A stretch of DNA of 39,174 nt from JAHELQ01 sp965603365 (GTDB lineage: Bacteria; Acidobacteriota; Aminicenantia; UBA2199). Below the pieces are notes generated by a model. That model was not told the DNA's origin, ran no database searches, and saw nothing but the letters and a program-made list of their open reading frames with translations. The stretch lies in NCBI GenBank assembly GCA_965603365.1, contig CBFDCR010000046.1:1-39174 (forward strand), written 5' to 3'. Positions 23,673 through 31,097 of the stretch are shown piece by piece. Position numbers and translations under genes: made by a program. Within the stretch, counting starts at the first letter, position 1. Every line of letters begins with the position of its first letter.

Positions 23673-24968
23673 ATGAAGTTTTATGTTAGTTATTTCGGCT
23701 GTCGTTCCAACCAGGCGGAAATCCAGGAATGGATCGTGGAACTGGAAAATGCAGGCTACCAACTGACCCCCCATATGTCGGAAGCAGATTTCGGCATCCT
23801 CAACACCTGCAGCGTGACCCAGAAGGCAGAACGGGATGTGTTCAAATTCATCCGCAAGATTTACAAGCAAACCAATACCCCCTGGATCATCACCGGCTGC
23901 TCCGTTGTTAGGGAGGGCGGCAGATTAAAGGAGAAATATAAAAATTATATATTCCTGGACAACCCGGAAAAACAGAATTTGGTGGAAACGATCCGGGAGC
24001 GCTTCCCCAGCGAAGACAACATCATTTACCATTCCGCCTTCCGCTCCCGCATATTTCTCAAGATTCACGACGGCTGCAACTTCAGATGTGCCTTTTGTGT
24101 GGTGCCCCATTTAAGGGGAAAATCCGTTAGCCTGCCGGCCGAGGAAGTAGTAGAAAAAGCCCGGTACTATGCCGCCCTGGGCTACCGGGAGATCGTCCTC
24201 ACCGGTATCAACCTCTCCTCCTACGGCTATGACCTTTTTCCCCGGGAAAATTTGCTGAATCTGGTTAAACAACTGCACACCATCAAAAGCATCGATTTCA
24301 TCCGCTTGAGTTCTTTAGATCCCCGCTACCTCAAATACCATTTTATCAAAGAACTCAGTTACCTGGACAGGATCGCCGACAGCTTTCACCTCTCCTTTCA
24401 GAGCGGCAGCAACACCGTGTTGAAGAATATGAAAAGGTTCAGTAAAACCTACGACTACCGCAAGATACTCGATTACCTGCAACACTTTTTCCCGGCTGCC
24501 AATCTGGGAGCCGACTTCATCGTGGGCTTTCCCGAAGAGAGCGAACGGGAACACCGGGAGACCGTGGATTTTATCAACGAAAGCCCCCTCCATTACCTGC
24601 ACATCTTCCCCTTTTCCCCCCGTGAGGGAACCAAAGCGGCCCTGAAGGAACAGGTACCCCAAAATGTTGTCCAGAAAAGGCTGAAAGAGCTCCAGGAACT
24701 CAACCGCAACCGCCGGCTCGCCTATCGAGAAACGTTCATCAACCGTACCGTCGATGGCATCCTCATCGAGGAGAATCAAAACTACTGCCTGGTGATTACC
24801 AGCAACTTCCTGACCGTCCGCATTCCCCCCATCAGGGGATACAAAAAAAGGAAATTAAAGGTTTTGATTACCCGGGTGCAAAACGACAACATGTGTGAAG
24901 GCGAGGTGGTGCCCAATCAATCGGTGCGGGAAATTCCCGATTCACGGCCCGTGATGCGTCATTCGTAA
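23673..24968 (+). CDS. mtaB: tRNA methylthiotransferase, MtaB-like
   Basis: Radical SAM enzyme of the MiaB/RimO/MtaB family, probably adding a methylthio group to t6A37 of tRNA. The N-terminal domain binds one [4Fe-4S] cluster by Cys10 (YFGCRSNQAE), Cys46 (LNTCSVT) and a Cys near 79 (ITGCSVV). The radical SAM cluster is CNFRCAFC (about 134-141). A TRAM-like C-terminus follows after RTVDGILIE. CRSNQAE-type starts fit MtaB better than MiaB. The ATG at 23673 is preferred over a TTG at 23658, which would add five residues. At 431 residues it has the usual length. It is probably the third gene of the purD transcript. Confidence 0.88.
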   Translation: MKFYVSYFGCRSNQAEIQEWIVELENAGYQLTPHMSEADFGILNTCSVTQKAERDVFKFIRKIYKQTNTPWIITGCSVVREGGRLKEKYKNYIFLDNPEKQNLVETIRERFPSEDNIIYHSAFRSRIFLKIHDGCNFRCAFCVVPHLRGKSVSLPAEEVVEKARYYAALGYREIVLTGINLSSYGYDLFPRENLLNLVKQLHTIKSIDFIRLSSLDPRYLKYHFIKELSYLDRIADSFHLSFQSGSNTVLKNMKRFSKTYDYRKILDYLQHFFPAANLGADFIVGFPEESEREHRETVDFINESPLHYLHIFPFSPREGTKAALKEQVPQNVVQKRLKELQELNRNRRLAYRETFINRTVDGILIEENQNYCLVITSNFLTVRIPPIRGYKKRKLKVLITRVQNDNMCEGEVVPNQSVREIPDSRPVMRHS

Positions 24969-25006
24969 TTTGCGGTTCGTGGTTCGTGAATCGCGAGTCG
25001 TGAGTC
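24961..25006. repeat. Degenerate TTCGTGA-type heptamer repeat
   Basis: The 3' end of the methylthiotransferase gene and the gap to rsmA consist of imperfect copies of TTCGTGA/GTCGTGA (ATTCGTA, GGTTCGT, GGTTCGTGAATCGCGAGTCG and so on). The same pattern is faintly visible from 24938. This is a low-complexity spacer element, probably one of a dispersed family. Confidence 0.5.
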
Positions 25007-25013
25007 TTAGGGG

Positions 25014-25787
25014 ATGCAGATGAAGGAAACGCAGTTGGGACAGCATTTCCTGGTAAATCACCGCCTGGCCGAAAAAATCGTAAGGGCTTTTTTACCGGCA
25101 GAAGGGCACATCGTGGAGATCGGACCCGGCAGCGGCATCTTAACGGAATTGTTGATCCAATACCGTCGAGGCGGCGACCCCCCGGTTACGGCCATCGAGC
25201 TGGACCCCGATTTGTGCCAAAAATTAGCCGATCGTCACCCCCAAGGCCTCAACATCATCAATAAGGATATACTCGACATTCCTTTAGAGAGTCTATTTCC
25301 CGATTCCCCCGTCAGCCTGATCGGCAATCTGCCCTACTACATCTCAAAGGATATTATAGACTGGATCATCCTCAATCACCCTCAAATCCGGAAAGGGGTA
25401 GTCATGCTGCAGCGGGAGTTTGTCGATAAATTGCACGGCCGGCCGCCGAACCCCCGCTCCCTGATATTCCAGTACCTCTTCGACGCCGAGACCCTCTTCG
25501 ACGTCAGCCCCGGTTCCTTCTCCCCACCCCCAAAAGTCAAATCCACCGTCTTCCGCTTCCAAAAAAAGACCACCCCCCCAAAACCCCCCATCGATATCCC
25601 CACCTTCTACGCCTTCCTCAAAAAATGCTTCCGCCACCGCCGCAAGACCCTCCTCAACAACCTCCTCCCTCACTACCCCCGAGACACCATCACCCAGGCC
25701 CTCCACCAATACCACATCTCCCCCACCACCCGACCCGAAAAATTACAACTAAACGATTTCTTAAATATTTATTCCGCACTGGAATAA
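25014..25787 (+). CDS. rsmA: 16S rRNA (adenine1518/1519-N6)-dimethyltransferase
   Basis: KsgA/RsmA dimethylates two adenines near the 3' end of 16S rRNA during small-subunit maturation. The 257-residue protein shows LGQHFLVN at the N-terminus, the SAM site VEIGPGSGILTELL, the GNLPYYIS catalytic motif, and a C-terminal helical domain with FRHRRKTLLNNL. Two ATGs (25014, 25020) are possible. The 3' third has unusual composition: 25561-25740 contains 91 C and only 14 G on the coding strand, giving a Pro/Thr/His-rich tail by C-ending codons. Confidence 0.95.
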   Translation: MQMKETQLGQHFLVNHRLAEKIVRAFLPAEGHIVEIGPGSGILTELLIQYRRGGDPPVTAIELDPDLCQKLADRHPQGLNIINKDILDIPLESLFPDSPVSLIGNLPYYISKDIIDWIILNHPQIRKGVVMLQREFVDKLHGRPPNPRSLIFQYLFDAETLFDVSPGSFSPPPKVKSTVFRFQKKTTPPKPPIDIPTFYAFLKKCFRHRRKTLLNNLLPHYPRDTITQALHQYHISPTTRPEKLQLNDFLNIYSALE

Positions 25788-25862
25788 TGGAATGATGGAA
25801 AAAAATAAAATGCTGTCGGGTTGACAAAAGGGGGGGCGGGGCAAAATGGGGGGGTAGGAGAA

Positions 25863-26201
25863 ATGATGAGGACGTCGGCGCTGCGAATGGAGGATCTGCT
25901 CCATTATACGTATGAGGACTATGCGCAGTGGGAGGGGCGCTCGGAGTTGATTGGCGGCATTCCCTATGCCATGACCCCTACACCGGTCAAGAAGAACCAG
26001 TGGATCAGCAGTAAAATCATTGTGCAATTGGGAGAGTTACTGAAAGATTGCGGCCAATGCGAAATACTGCTGCCGGTGGATTGGCCTATTACATTCAGTG
26101 ATCAGACCATTACACTCAATGATCAGGCTATTTCACTCACTCAAGACCGTCGATTTTTCAACTGTCCCTTTCTGTTCTCTCTTTTTGTGTGTTCCGGTTA
26201 A
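25863..26201 (+). pseudogene. Truncated Uma2-family (DUF820) nuclease gene
   Basis: The first 75 or so residues match the N-terminus of Uma2 proteins, a PD-(D/E)XK-like family common in accessory regions: YTYEDYAQWEGRSELIGGIP, YAMTPTP, then GQCEILLPVDWPI. The rest of the family sequence, including the QPDI/VVC core and catalytic lysine region, is missing. In its place is a two-and-a-half copy heptapeptide repeat (ITFSDQT, ITLNDQA, ISL) and an unrelated tail. AGGAG precedes the ATG at 25863. It is probably inactive. Confidence 0.72.
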
Positions 26202-26208
26202 ATCCCGG

Positions 26209-26433
26209 TTAACAATAGGGGCCGCCGCAGATGGTGCCGCATTCAGAGCAGGTGCAGGTCTCGGTACAATCGCACGTAATCCGGCAGGTATCGACACAGG
26301 AAAACTGACAGAAGGGGGCCGTTGTCGTCGTCTTATGAACTCCGCCTAAAACGTCGTTCATCTGGCCATTGTTCAGGTTGGCAACGGTCTTTTTGTTAAG
26401 ACTCAGTTTCTTGTTAAATTTTTTGGCTTTCAT
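26209..26433 (-). CDS. GG-leader class I lanthipeptide-type RiPP precursor
   Basis: A 74-residue precursor peptide. Residues 1-31 are a leader of the KKLSLNKKTVANLNNGQMN type ending in Gly30-Gly31, the site cut by bifunctional peptidase-containing exporters. Such leaders are annotated as GG-type class I lanthipeptide precursors in Bacteroidota and some candidate phyla. The 43-residue core starts VHKTTTTAPFC and holds 11 Cys and 12 Ser/Thr, mostly alternating as TC, CTET and CTCSEC, ideal for thioether rings or dense disulfides. GGAG lies seven bases before ATG, and a good promoter lies upstream. No LanB/LanC-like dehydratase or cyclase and no peptidase-exporter are in the window, so modification would have to occur in trans. 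Confidence 0.8.
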   Translation of the reverse strand: MKAKKFNKKLSLNKKTVANLNNGQMNDVLGGVHKTTTTAPFCQFSCVDTCRITCDCTETCTCSECGTICGGPYC

Positions 26434-26469
26434 TTGACATCTCCTTTTTTAGTTATTTTTTATGACAAG

Positions 26470-26497
26470 ATTATATGACTAAAAAAAATGTTTGCAA
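26470..26497 (-). promoter_or_regulatory. Promoter of the lanthipeptide precursor gene
   Basis: On the minus strand TTGCAA (26497-26492) and a perfect TATAAT (26475-26470) are 16 bases apart. The leader mRNA of about 30 bases ends in AAAAAAGGAG. Confidence 0.6.
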
Positions 26498-26591
26498 CTG
26501 TTATTAAAGACAAAAAAGGGGCAGGCCGCCTGCAGATCCTTTTCGACTTCGGCAAAATTTTTAATTAAAAAATAGAAGGACACCCCATTCC

Positions 26592-26632
26592 CTTGTGCCC
26601 TTCGTGTGCCTTGGCGTAACCTGGCGGCTTTT
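26592..26632. repeat. Degenerate GCCAAGG/CACGAAGG-type repeat
   Basis: Read on the minus strand this is a run of imperfect units (CCGCCAGG, TACGCCAAGG, CACACGAAGG, GCACAAGG). A related run (CCGCTAAGAGCGCAAAG, CACACGAAG) occurs at 36070-36098. Such octamer-like spacer repeats are dispersed in many bacterial genomes and have no known function here. Confidence 0.45.
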
Positions 26633-26646
26633 GTTTGGGGGGAGGA

Positions 26647-28299
26647 TCAGAAGAGGCCGGTGATGTGGTGGCCGGTGGCGTCGATGTCGATGTCCTCGGC
26701 CGAAGGCTTTTTGGGCAGTCCCGGCATGAGCATGATGTCGCCGCAGATGGGAATCAGGTAGCCGGCACCGCCGGCGATGTTGATTTCATTGACATTCAGT
26801 CGCCAGCCGGTGGGGACATTCAACTTCTTCTTGTTGTCCGACAGCGACAGCGGGGTCTTGGCGATGCAGATTGGCAGGTTCTCCATGCCCAGTTTATTGA
26901 TCTGCTTCAACTTCTTCTTGGCATCCCAGGAATAGATGACGCCGTCGGCACCGTAGATGGTGCGGGCCACCTTTTCGATCTTTTCCTCCACCGAATCCTC
27001 CAGCTCATAGAGCCGCTTAAAACTGCCGTCGGCAGCATCGGCAGCGGTGACGACTTTTTCTGCCAGGCCGACGGCGCCTTCGCCGCCCCGGGCATGGGCC
27101 TCACTGATCTCTGCCCGGGCGCCCCTTTCTTCACTGTATTTTTTGATTAAATCCAGTTCTTCTTTTTTATCATCGGGGAACATGTTGACAGCCACCACCG
27201 GGACGAGACCAAAACCTTTGACATTGTCGATGTGCTTGCCCAGGTTGGCCAGGCCGGTTTTCAGACCCGTCAGGCTGTCGGCGCCGCCCTGGTGCTTCAG
27301 GGCCCGGACAGTGGCCACGATGACCACGGCGTGGATCCGGTAACCGGCGATGCGGGAGACAAGATTGACGTACTTTTCAAAACCCAGATCCGAGCCGAAA
27401 CCGCACTCGGTGACCACGTAATCGCCGAGTTTTTGGGCCAGTTTGGTGGCCAGCACGCTGTTGGTACCGAAGGAGATATTGGCAAAGGGGCCGCCGTGGA
27501 TCAAGGCCGGTGTGTGTTCGATGGTCTGCACCAGGTTGGGTTTGATGGCATCCCGCAGCAGGGTGGCGATGGCGCCGCACACATTAAAATCCACGGCATA
27601 GACCGGCCTGTCGTCCCGGGTGAAGCCCACCAGCATATTGCAGAACCGCCTCTTTAAATCTGCGAGGTTTTCGGCCAGGGTTAATATGGCCATGATCTCG
27701 GAGGCGGCGGAGATGATAACATTGTCCTCCCGGGGATAACCCTGGCTGTTACCCCCCAGGCCCACCACGATGCTGCGCAGGCTGCGGTCGTTCATGTCCA
27801 TGGCCCGGCACCACAGGATCTTACGGGTATCGAGACGCAGGTCGTTGGAGAAGTGCATGTGGTTGTCTATGACGGCAGAGAGCAGGTTGTTGGCGGTGGT
27901 GATGGCGTGGATGTCGCCGGTAAAGTGCAGGTTGATGTCCTCCATGGGCAGGACCTGGGAATAACCGCCGCCGGCAGCTCCGCCCTTGACGCCGAAGACC
28001 GGCCCCAACGAGGGCTCCCGCAGGGTCACAATGGAGCGTTTGTTCAGCTTATTGATGCCCATGGCTAGCCCGATGGAGGTGGTGGTCTTGCCCTCGCCGT
28101 ATTTGGTGGGGGTGACGGCGGTGACCACGATCAGTTTGCCGTCCTTTTTATCCTCGAGCCGCTGCTGCACCCTCAAGGAAATTTTACCCTTGAACCGGCC
28201 AAAGGGCCAGAACTCATCATCCAGGATTTCCAATTTCTCCCGGATGGTTTCAATATCGACCATTTTTGCCTGGCTGGCAATTTCAATATCGGATTTCAT
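26647..28299 (-). CDS. fhs: Formate-tetrahydrofolate ligase
   Basis: Joins formate to tetrahydrofolate with ATP, giving 10-formyl-THF for one-carbon metabolism and, in acetogens, the methyl branch of the Wood-Ljungdahl pathway. The 550-residue protein has the standard length. The P-loop TPTKYGEGKTTT is at residues 63-74, followed by REPSLGPVFGVKGGAAGGG and DMNDRSLR. The C-terminus has GDIMLMPGLPKKP and IDIDATGHHITGLF. GGGAGG lies seven bases before ATG. It is alone and divergent from the antiporter operon; the promoters of the two lie back to back. No other Wood-Ljungdahl genes are here, so a biosynthetic role is equally possible. Confidence 0.97.
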   Translation of the reverse strand: MKSDIEIASQAKMVDIETIREKLEILDDEFWPFGRFKGKISLRVQQRLEDKKDGKLIVVTAVTPTKYGEGKTTTSIGLAMGINKLNKRSIVTLREPSLGPVFGVKGGAAGGGYSQVLPMEDINLHFTGDIHAITTANNLLSAVIDNHMHFSNDLRLDTRKILWCRAMDMNDRSLRSIVVGLGGNSQGYPREDNVIISAASEIMAILTLAENLADLKRRFCNMLVGFTRDDRPVYAVDFNVCGAIATLLRDAIKPNLVQTIEHTPALIHGGPFANISFGTNSVLATKLAQKLGDYVVTECGFGSDLGFEKYVNLVSRIAGYRIHAVVIVATVRALKHQGGADSLTGLKTGLANLGKHIDNVKGFGLVPVVAVNMFPDDKKEELDLIKKYSEERGARAEISEAHARGGEGAVGLAEKVVTAADAADGSFKRLYELEDSVEEKIEKVARTIYGADGVIYSWDAKKKLKQINKLGMENLPICIAKTPLSLSDNKKKLNVPTGWRLNVNEINIAGGAGYLIPICGDIMLMPGLPKKPSAEDIDIDATGHHITGLF

Positions 28300-28342
28300 A
28301 CTATGTTCCTCCCTCTTTCTAATATCATTAAAATCATACTAA

Positions 28343-28371
28343 ATGGTAACAATTCAAATATTTTTTGTCAA
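28343..28371 (-). promoter_or_regulatory. Promoter of fhs
   Basis: On the minus strand a perfect TTGACA (28371-28366) is 17 bases from TACCAT (28348-28343). Its -35 box forms a palindrome with the -35 box of the divergent antiporter promoter. Confidence 0.6.
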
Positions 28372-28377
28372 TTACTC

Positions 28378-28406
28378 TTGACAAAAAGTTAAGAAAAAAT
28401 TATAAT
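28378..28406 (+). promoter_or_regulatory. Full-consensus promoter of the antiporter operon
   Basis: TTGACA (28378-28383) and TATAAT (28401-28406) are exactly 17 bases apart, matching the sigma70 consensus at all 12 positions. The predicted start is near 28413, about 76 bases before the first gene. Confidence 0.8.
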
Positions 28407-28488
28407 TCTCTCTAAAATTTCGTGAAGAAATCGCCGCTCATCGAGGTCAAAAGTTACAGCGATCAAGTTGAAGCACGAAGGATAAACG

Positions 28489-29073
28489 TTGAAGCGAATT
28501 TTTTGGAAAAACATTGTGATTCAGTTCTTCCTGTTGATGGGGTTTTGGCTGCTCCTCAGCGGTCACTATGATATTATCCATACCCTCTATGGGGTGATCT
28601 CTGTCACTGCCGTGCTAACACTCCATTATCGTCTTAAAAAATATTATTTTTTCGAGGAGGAGATCACCCAGGCCGACGCCAAACTCAAAGGGGGTTACCC
28701 GGCGGCCATTCGTTTCTTTCGCCTGCTGTTTTACATTTCCTGGCTGCTGTGGCAGATCCTGGTGGCCAGTTTGCAGGTGGCCTACGTGGTACTCAGCCCC
28801 AAAATGCCCATAGACCCCTCCCTGGTCCGCTTCAAGACCAAACTCCCCAATACCGTCGCCCGGGTCATTCTGGGAAACTCCATCACCCTGACCCCCGGCA
28901 CCATTACCGTTCAAATTGCCGACGACGAGTTCATCGTGCATGCCCTGATGGATGTCTCCGCCAAAGGGATCGAAGAGGATGCGCTGCCGGCAGAGGTGGC
29001 CAAACTGTACGACAAAAAACCCGGCCAGGTGGCTCACAATTTCAAAGTCATTAAATGCCAGAGGGATATATAA
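28489..29073 (+). CDS. mrpE: Mrp/Mnh cation-proton antiporter subunit E
   Basis: Small membrane subunit of the multi-subunit Na+/H+ antiporter (MrpE, equivalent to MbhA). The 194-residue protein has two or three N-terminal membrane segments (IVIQFFLLMGFWLLLSGHYD and LYGVISVTAVLTL), a third near WLLWQILVASLQVAYVVLSP, then the conserved cytoplasmic part GNSITLTPGTITVQI. Translation starts at TTG 28489, supported by AAGGA seven bases upstream; no ATG fits. Its TAA shares a base with the next ATG. Confidence 0.9.
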   Translation: MKRIFWKNIVIQFFLLMGFWLLLSGHYDIIHTLYGVISVTAVLTLHYRLKKYYFFEEEITQADAKLKGGYPAAIRFFRLLFYISWLLWQILVASLQVAYVVLSPKMPIDPSLVRFKTKLPNTVARVILGNSITLTPGTITVQIADDEFIVHALMDVSAKGIEEDALPAEVAKLYDKKPGQVAHNFKVIKCQRDI

Positions 29074-29357
29074 TGGAAACGTTTTTTATCTATATAGCCG
29101 TGATCTTAAGCATATTTATTGTGATTCCCCTCTACCGGGTGGTCAAGGGACCCACCATCTACGACCGGATGCTGTGTGCCGGTTCTGTGGCCACCAGTTC
29201 CATGGTACTGATTCTATTTATCGGCTTTATCTTCAACCGCATCGACATGTTTATCGACATCACCATGGCCTATGCGGTTCTCAACTTCATCGGGGTGTTG
29301 GCCTTCGCCAAGTACCTGGGGGCCACCTTAAAGTGTAAACGAAAAAATGGAAATTAG
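29073..29357 (+). CDS. mrpF: Mrp/Mnh antiporter subunit F
   Basis: A 94-residue protein with three membrane segments. It matches MrpF/MbhB: YRVVKGPTIYDRMLCAGSVATSS is the conserved loop, followed by DITMAYAVLNFIGVLAFAKYL. The start at 29073 (METFF) is chosen over a frame opening 18 bases earlier inside mrpE, because GAGGG precedes it and it overlaps the mrpE stop by one base. The end overlaps the mrpG start by 11 bases. Confidence 0.92.
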   Translation: METFFIYIAVILSIFIVIPLYRVVKGPTIYDRMLCAGSVATSSMVLILFIGFIFNRIDMFIDITMAYAVLNFIGVLAFAKYLGATLKCKRKNGN

Positions 29358-29697
29358 AACGATTTTTGCCTTTTTTATCATCAGCCTGGGTGCCTTTTTT
29401 ATGCTGGTGGGCAGCATCGGCCTGATCCGTCTGCCGGATTTTTACTCCAGGGCCCATGCCCAGGGCAAGGTGGATACCCTGGCCATCATGCTGGTGATCT
29501 TCGGCCTGGTGGTGTACGAGGGTTTTACCTTAAACAGCGTTAAGCTCATCTTTATTATCATCTTCGTGGCCCTGACCAATCCCACCGCCACCAATGCCCT
29601 CACCCGGGCCGCTTACCGGTTCGGTCTAAGACCCTGGTTCAAAAAAGACAAATATAAACCCAAAGGCAAAAAGAAAAGCAAAAGAGGGAAGAAATAA
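29347..29697 (+). CDS. mrpG: Mrp/Mnh antiporter subunit G
   Basis: A 116-residue subunit with three membrane segments. GSIGLIRLPDFYSRAHAQGKVDTL is the MrpG/MbhC signature, and NPTATNALTRAAYRFGLRPW completes the conserved part. The C-terminus is a lysine-rich tail (about 15 residues). The stop codon is directly followed by the next ATG. Confidence 0.93.
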   Translation: MEIRTIFAFFIISLGAFFMLVGSIGLIRLPDFYSRAHAQGKVDTLAIMLVIFGLVVYEGFTLNSVKLIFIIIFVALTNPTATNALTRAAYRFGLRPWFKKDKYKPKGKKKSKRGKK

Positions 29698-30273
29698 ATG
29701 CACTGGGAACTGGAAATCGCACTCTTTATTTTCCTCATCTTGATGGCCTACATATCCGTGAAGGTAAAAAACCTCATCACCGCGGTGGTGACCCTGAGTG
29801 TTTTTAGCTTTTTCTCGGCCTTGATCTACGCGGTCATGGGGGCCGTGGATGTGGGATTTACCGAAGCGGTGGTGGGTGCCGGGGTGACCGGAGTCTTACT
29901 CATCGTGGCCATATTGAAGACCTACCGGCGGGAGGAACGGCCGAGGAAATTCCGCATGAGGCTGCCCATAAGTGCCGTTAATGTCATCGTTATGGCGTTG
30001 TTTCTGGGATTAATGATCTATGCCTCGGCCGGATTACCGGCCCGGGGCGATGCCCACTCCCGGTTAAATCGGGAGGAGAGCCCGGTCAAGAGTCCCAACG
30101 CCGGTACGTACTATATCCACCATGCCCACGAAGATGCCCATACCGACAATATGGTCACCGTTATCCTGGCCGATTACCGGGGCTTCGACACCTTAGGCGA
30201 GGAGACAGTCATCATGGCCGCCGGACTCATCTGCCTGCTCATTTTGCGAAAAAAGAGAAAACAAGATGGCTAA
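29698..30273 (+). CDS. DUF4040/MbhD-MbhE-like antiporter subunit (equivalent to the C-terminal part of MrpA)
   Basis: A 191-residue membrane protein joining two parts that in Mbh complexes are MbhD and MbhE and in canonical Mrp form the MrpA C-terminus. Residues 1-80 are three membrane segments including FTEAVVGAGVTGVLLIVAI (DUF4040). Residues about 97-185 include DNMVTVILADYRGFDTLGEETVI, the MbhE signature, and a last membrane segment. A histidine-rich stretch (YYIHHAHEDAHTDN) lies between them, on the outer face if topology follows the family. The gene overlaps mrpB by eight bases. Confidence 0.85.
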   Translation: MHWELEIALFIFLILMAYISVKVKNLITAVVTLSVFSFFSALIYAVMGAVDVGFTEAVVGAGVTGVLLIVAILKTYRREERPRKFRMRLPISAVNVIVMALFLGLMIYASAGLPARGDAHSRLNREESPVKSPNAGTYYIHHAHEDAHTDNMVTVILADYRGFDTLGEETVIMAAGLICLLILRKKRKQDG

Positions 30274-30703
30274 GACAAGAGAAAATCCCATCGTCATTTT
30301 GGTGAGCCGCACGGTGTCGCCGTTCATCATGGTGTTTGCCCTCTACGTCATCTTCCACGGCCACTACAGTCCCGGCGGCGGGTTTCAGGGCGGCACCCTG
30401 CTGGCGGCAGCGGTTATACTGATTCGCCTGACCTGCGGGATGAATACTTCCCAGCAGCTCTTCCGCAGCAGTTGGGCCACCCCGCTGGGTTCAGTGGGCG
30501 TCCTGGTCTATTTTGGTACCGGCCTTCTGGCATTGGCACTGGGGGGGCAATTTTTGAACTACCACTTCCTTCACCTGCCCATGTCGGAGGCCATGAATCG
30601 CTACTACGGCATATTATTTGTCGAGATCGGTGTGGCTATTGCGGTGATGGCCATTCTGGTGGCCATCTTTGACGATCTCTCCAAAGCAGGTCCCGATGTT
30701 TGA
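30266..30703 (+). CDS. mrpB: Mrp/Mnh antiporter subunit B
   Basis: A 145-residue subunit with four membrane segments. SPFIMVFALYVIFHGHYSPGGGFQGG is the MrpB/MbhF signature. The C-terminal segment ends IFDDLSKAGPDV. It starts within the last codons of the previous gene and overlaps mrpC by eight bases. Confidence 0.93.
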   Translation: MAKTRENPIVILVSRTVSPFIMVFALYVIFHGHYSPGGGFQGGTLLAAAVILIRLTCGMNTSQQLFRSSWATPLGSVGVLVYFGTGLLALALGGQFLNYHFLHLPMSEAMNRYYGILFVEIGVAIAVMAILVAIFDDLSKAGPDV

Positions 30704-31097
30704 TCTTTTCCTGGGTCACTATGGTTTCTGGTTGGTCATCATCATGATGACCATCGGTCTGTACGGCATGATGGCCAAGAAAAATCTCATCAAGAAATTG
30801 ATCGGCATGAGTATCTTTCAGGTGGCCATCATCATATTCTTCGTGGCCAGTGCCTCCAAATTTGGCGGTACTGTGCCGGTGCTGGACAAGCACATCGGCG
30901 CTGCCGATGCCGCCCTTTACATCAATCCCCTGCCCCACACCCTGATGCTGACCGCCATCGTGGTGGGGGTGGCCACCATGGGAGTCGCCTTTGCCCTGGT
31001 CGTCAGCATATTTAAACGCTACGAGACTTTGGAAGAGGATGAATTACTTCAGGAGATGAAAAAAGAGAATGACACTGCCAACCTTGATCACTCATAA
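30696..31097 (+). CDS. mrpC: Mrp/Mnh antiporter subunit C (NuoK-like)
   Basis: A 133-residue NuoK/MrpC homologue with three membrane segments: YGFWLVIIMMTIGLYGMMAKKNLIKKLIGMSIFQVAIIIFF carries the conserved small-subunit pattern, and PHTLMLTAIVVGVATMGVAFALVVSIFKRY closes it. The ATG at 30696 (MFDLFLG) is chosen; an upstream TTG-type start lies within mrpB and adds an unlikely tail. It overlaps the next gene by 29 bases. Confidence 0.9.
   Translation: MFDLFLGHYGFWLVIIMMTIGLYGMMAKKNLIKKLIGMSIFQVAIIIFFVASASKFGGTVPVLDKHIGAADAALYINPLPHTLMLTAIVVGVATMGVAFALVVSIFKRYETLEEDELLQEMKKENDTANLDHS

Noticed and set aside
26635..27150. 171-codon plus-strand frame opposite fhs
   Set aside because: Fully antisense to a clear formate-tetrahydrofolate ligase; low-complexity Gly/Val/Asp translation typical of a shadow frame.
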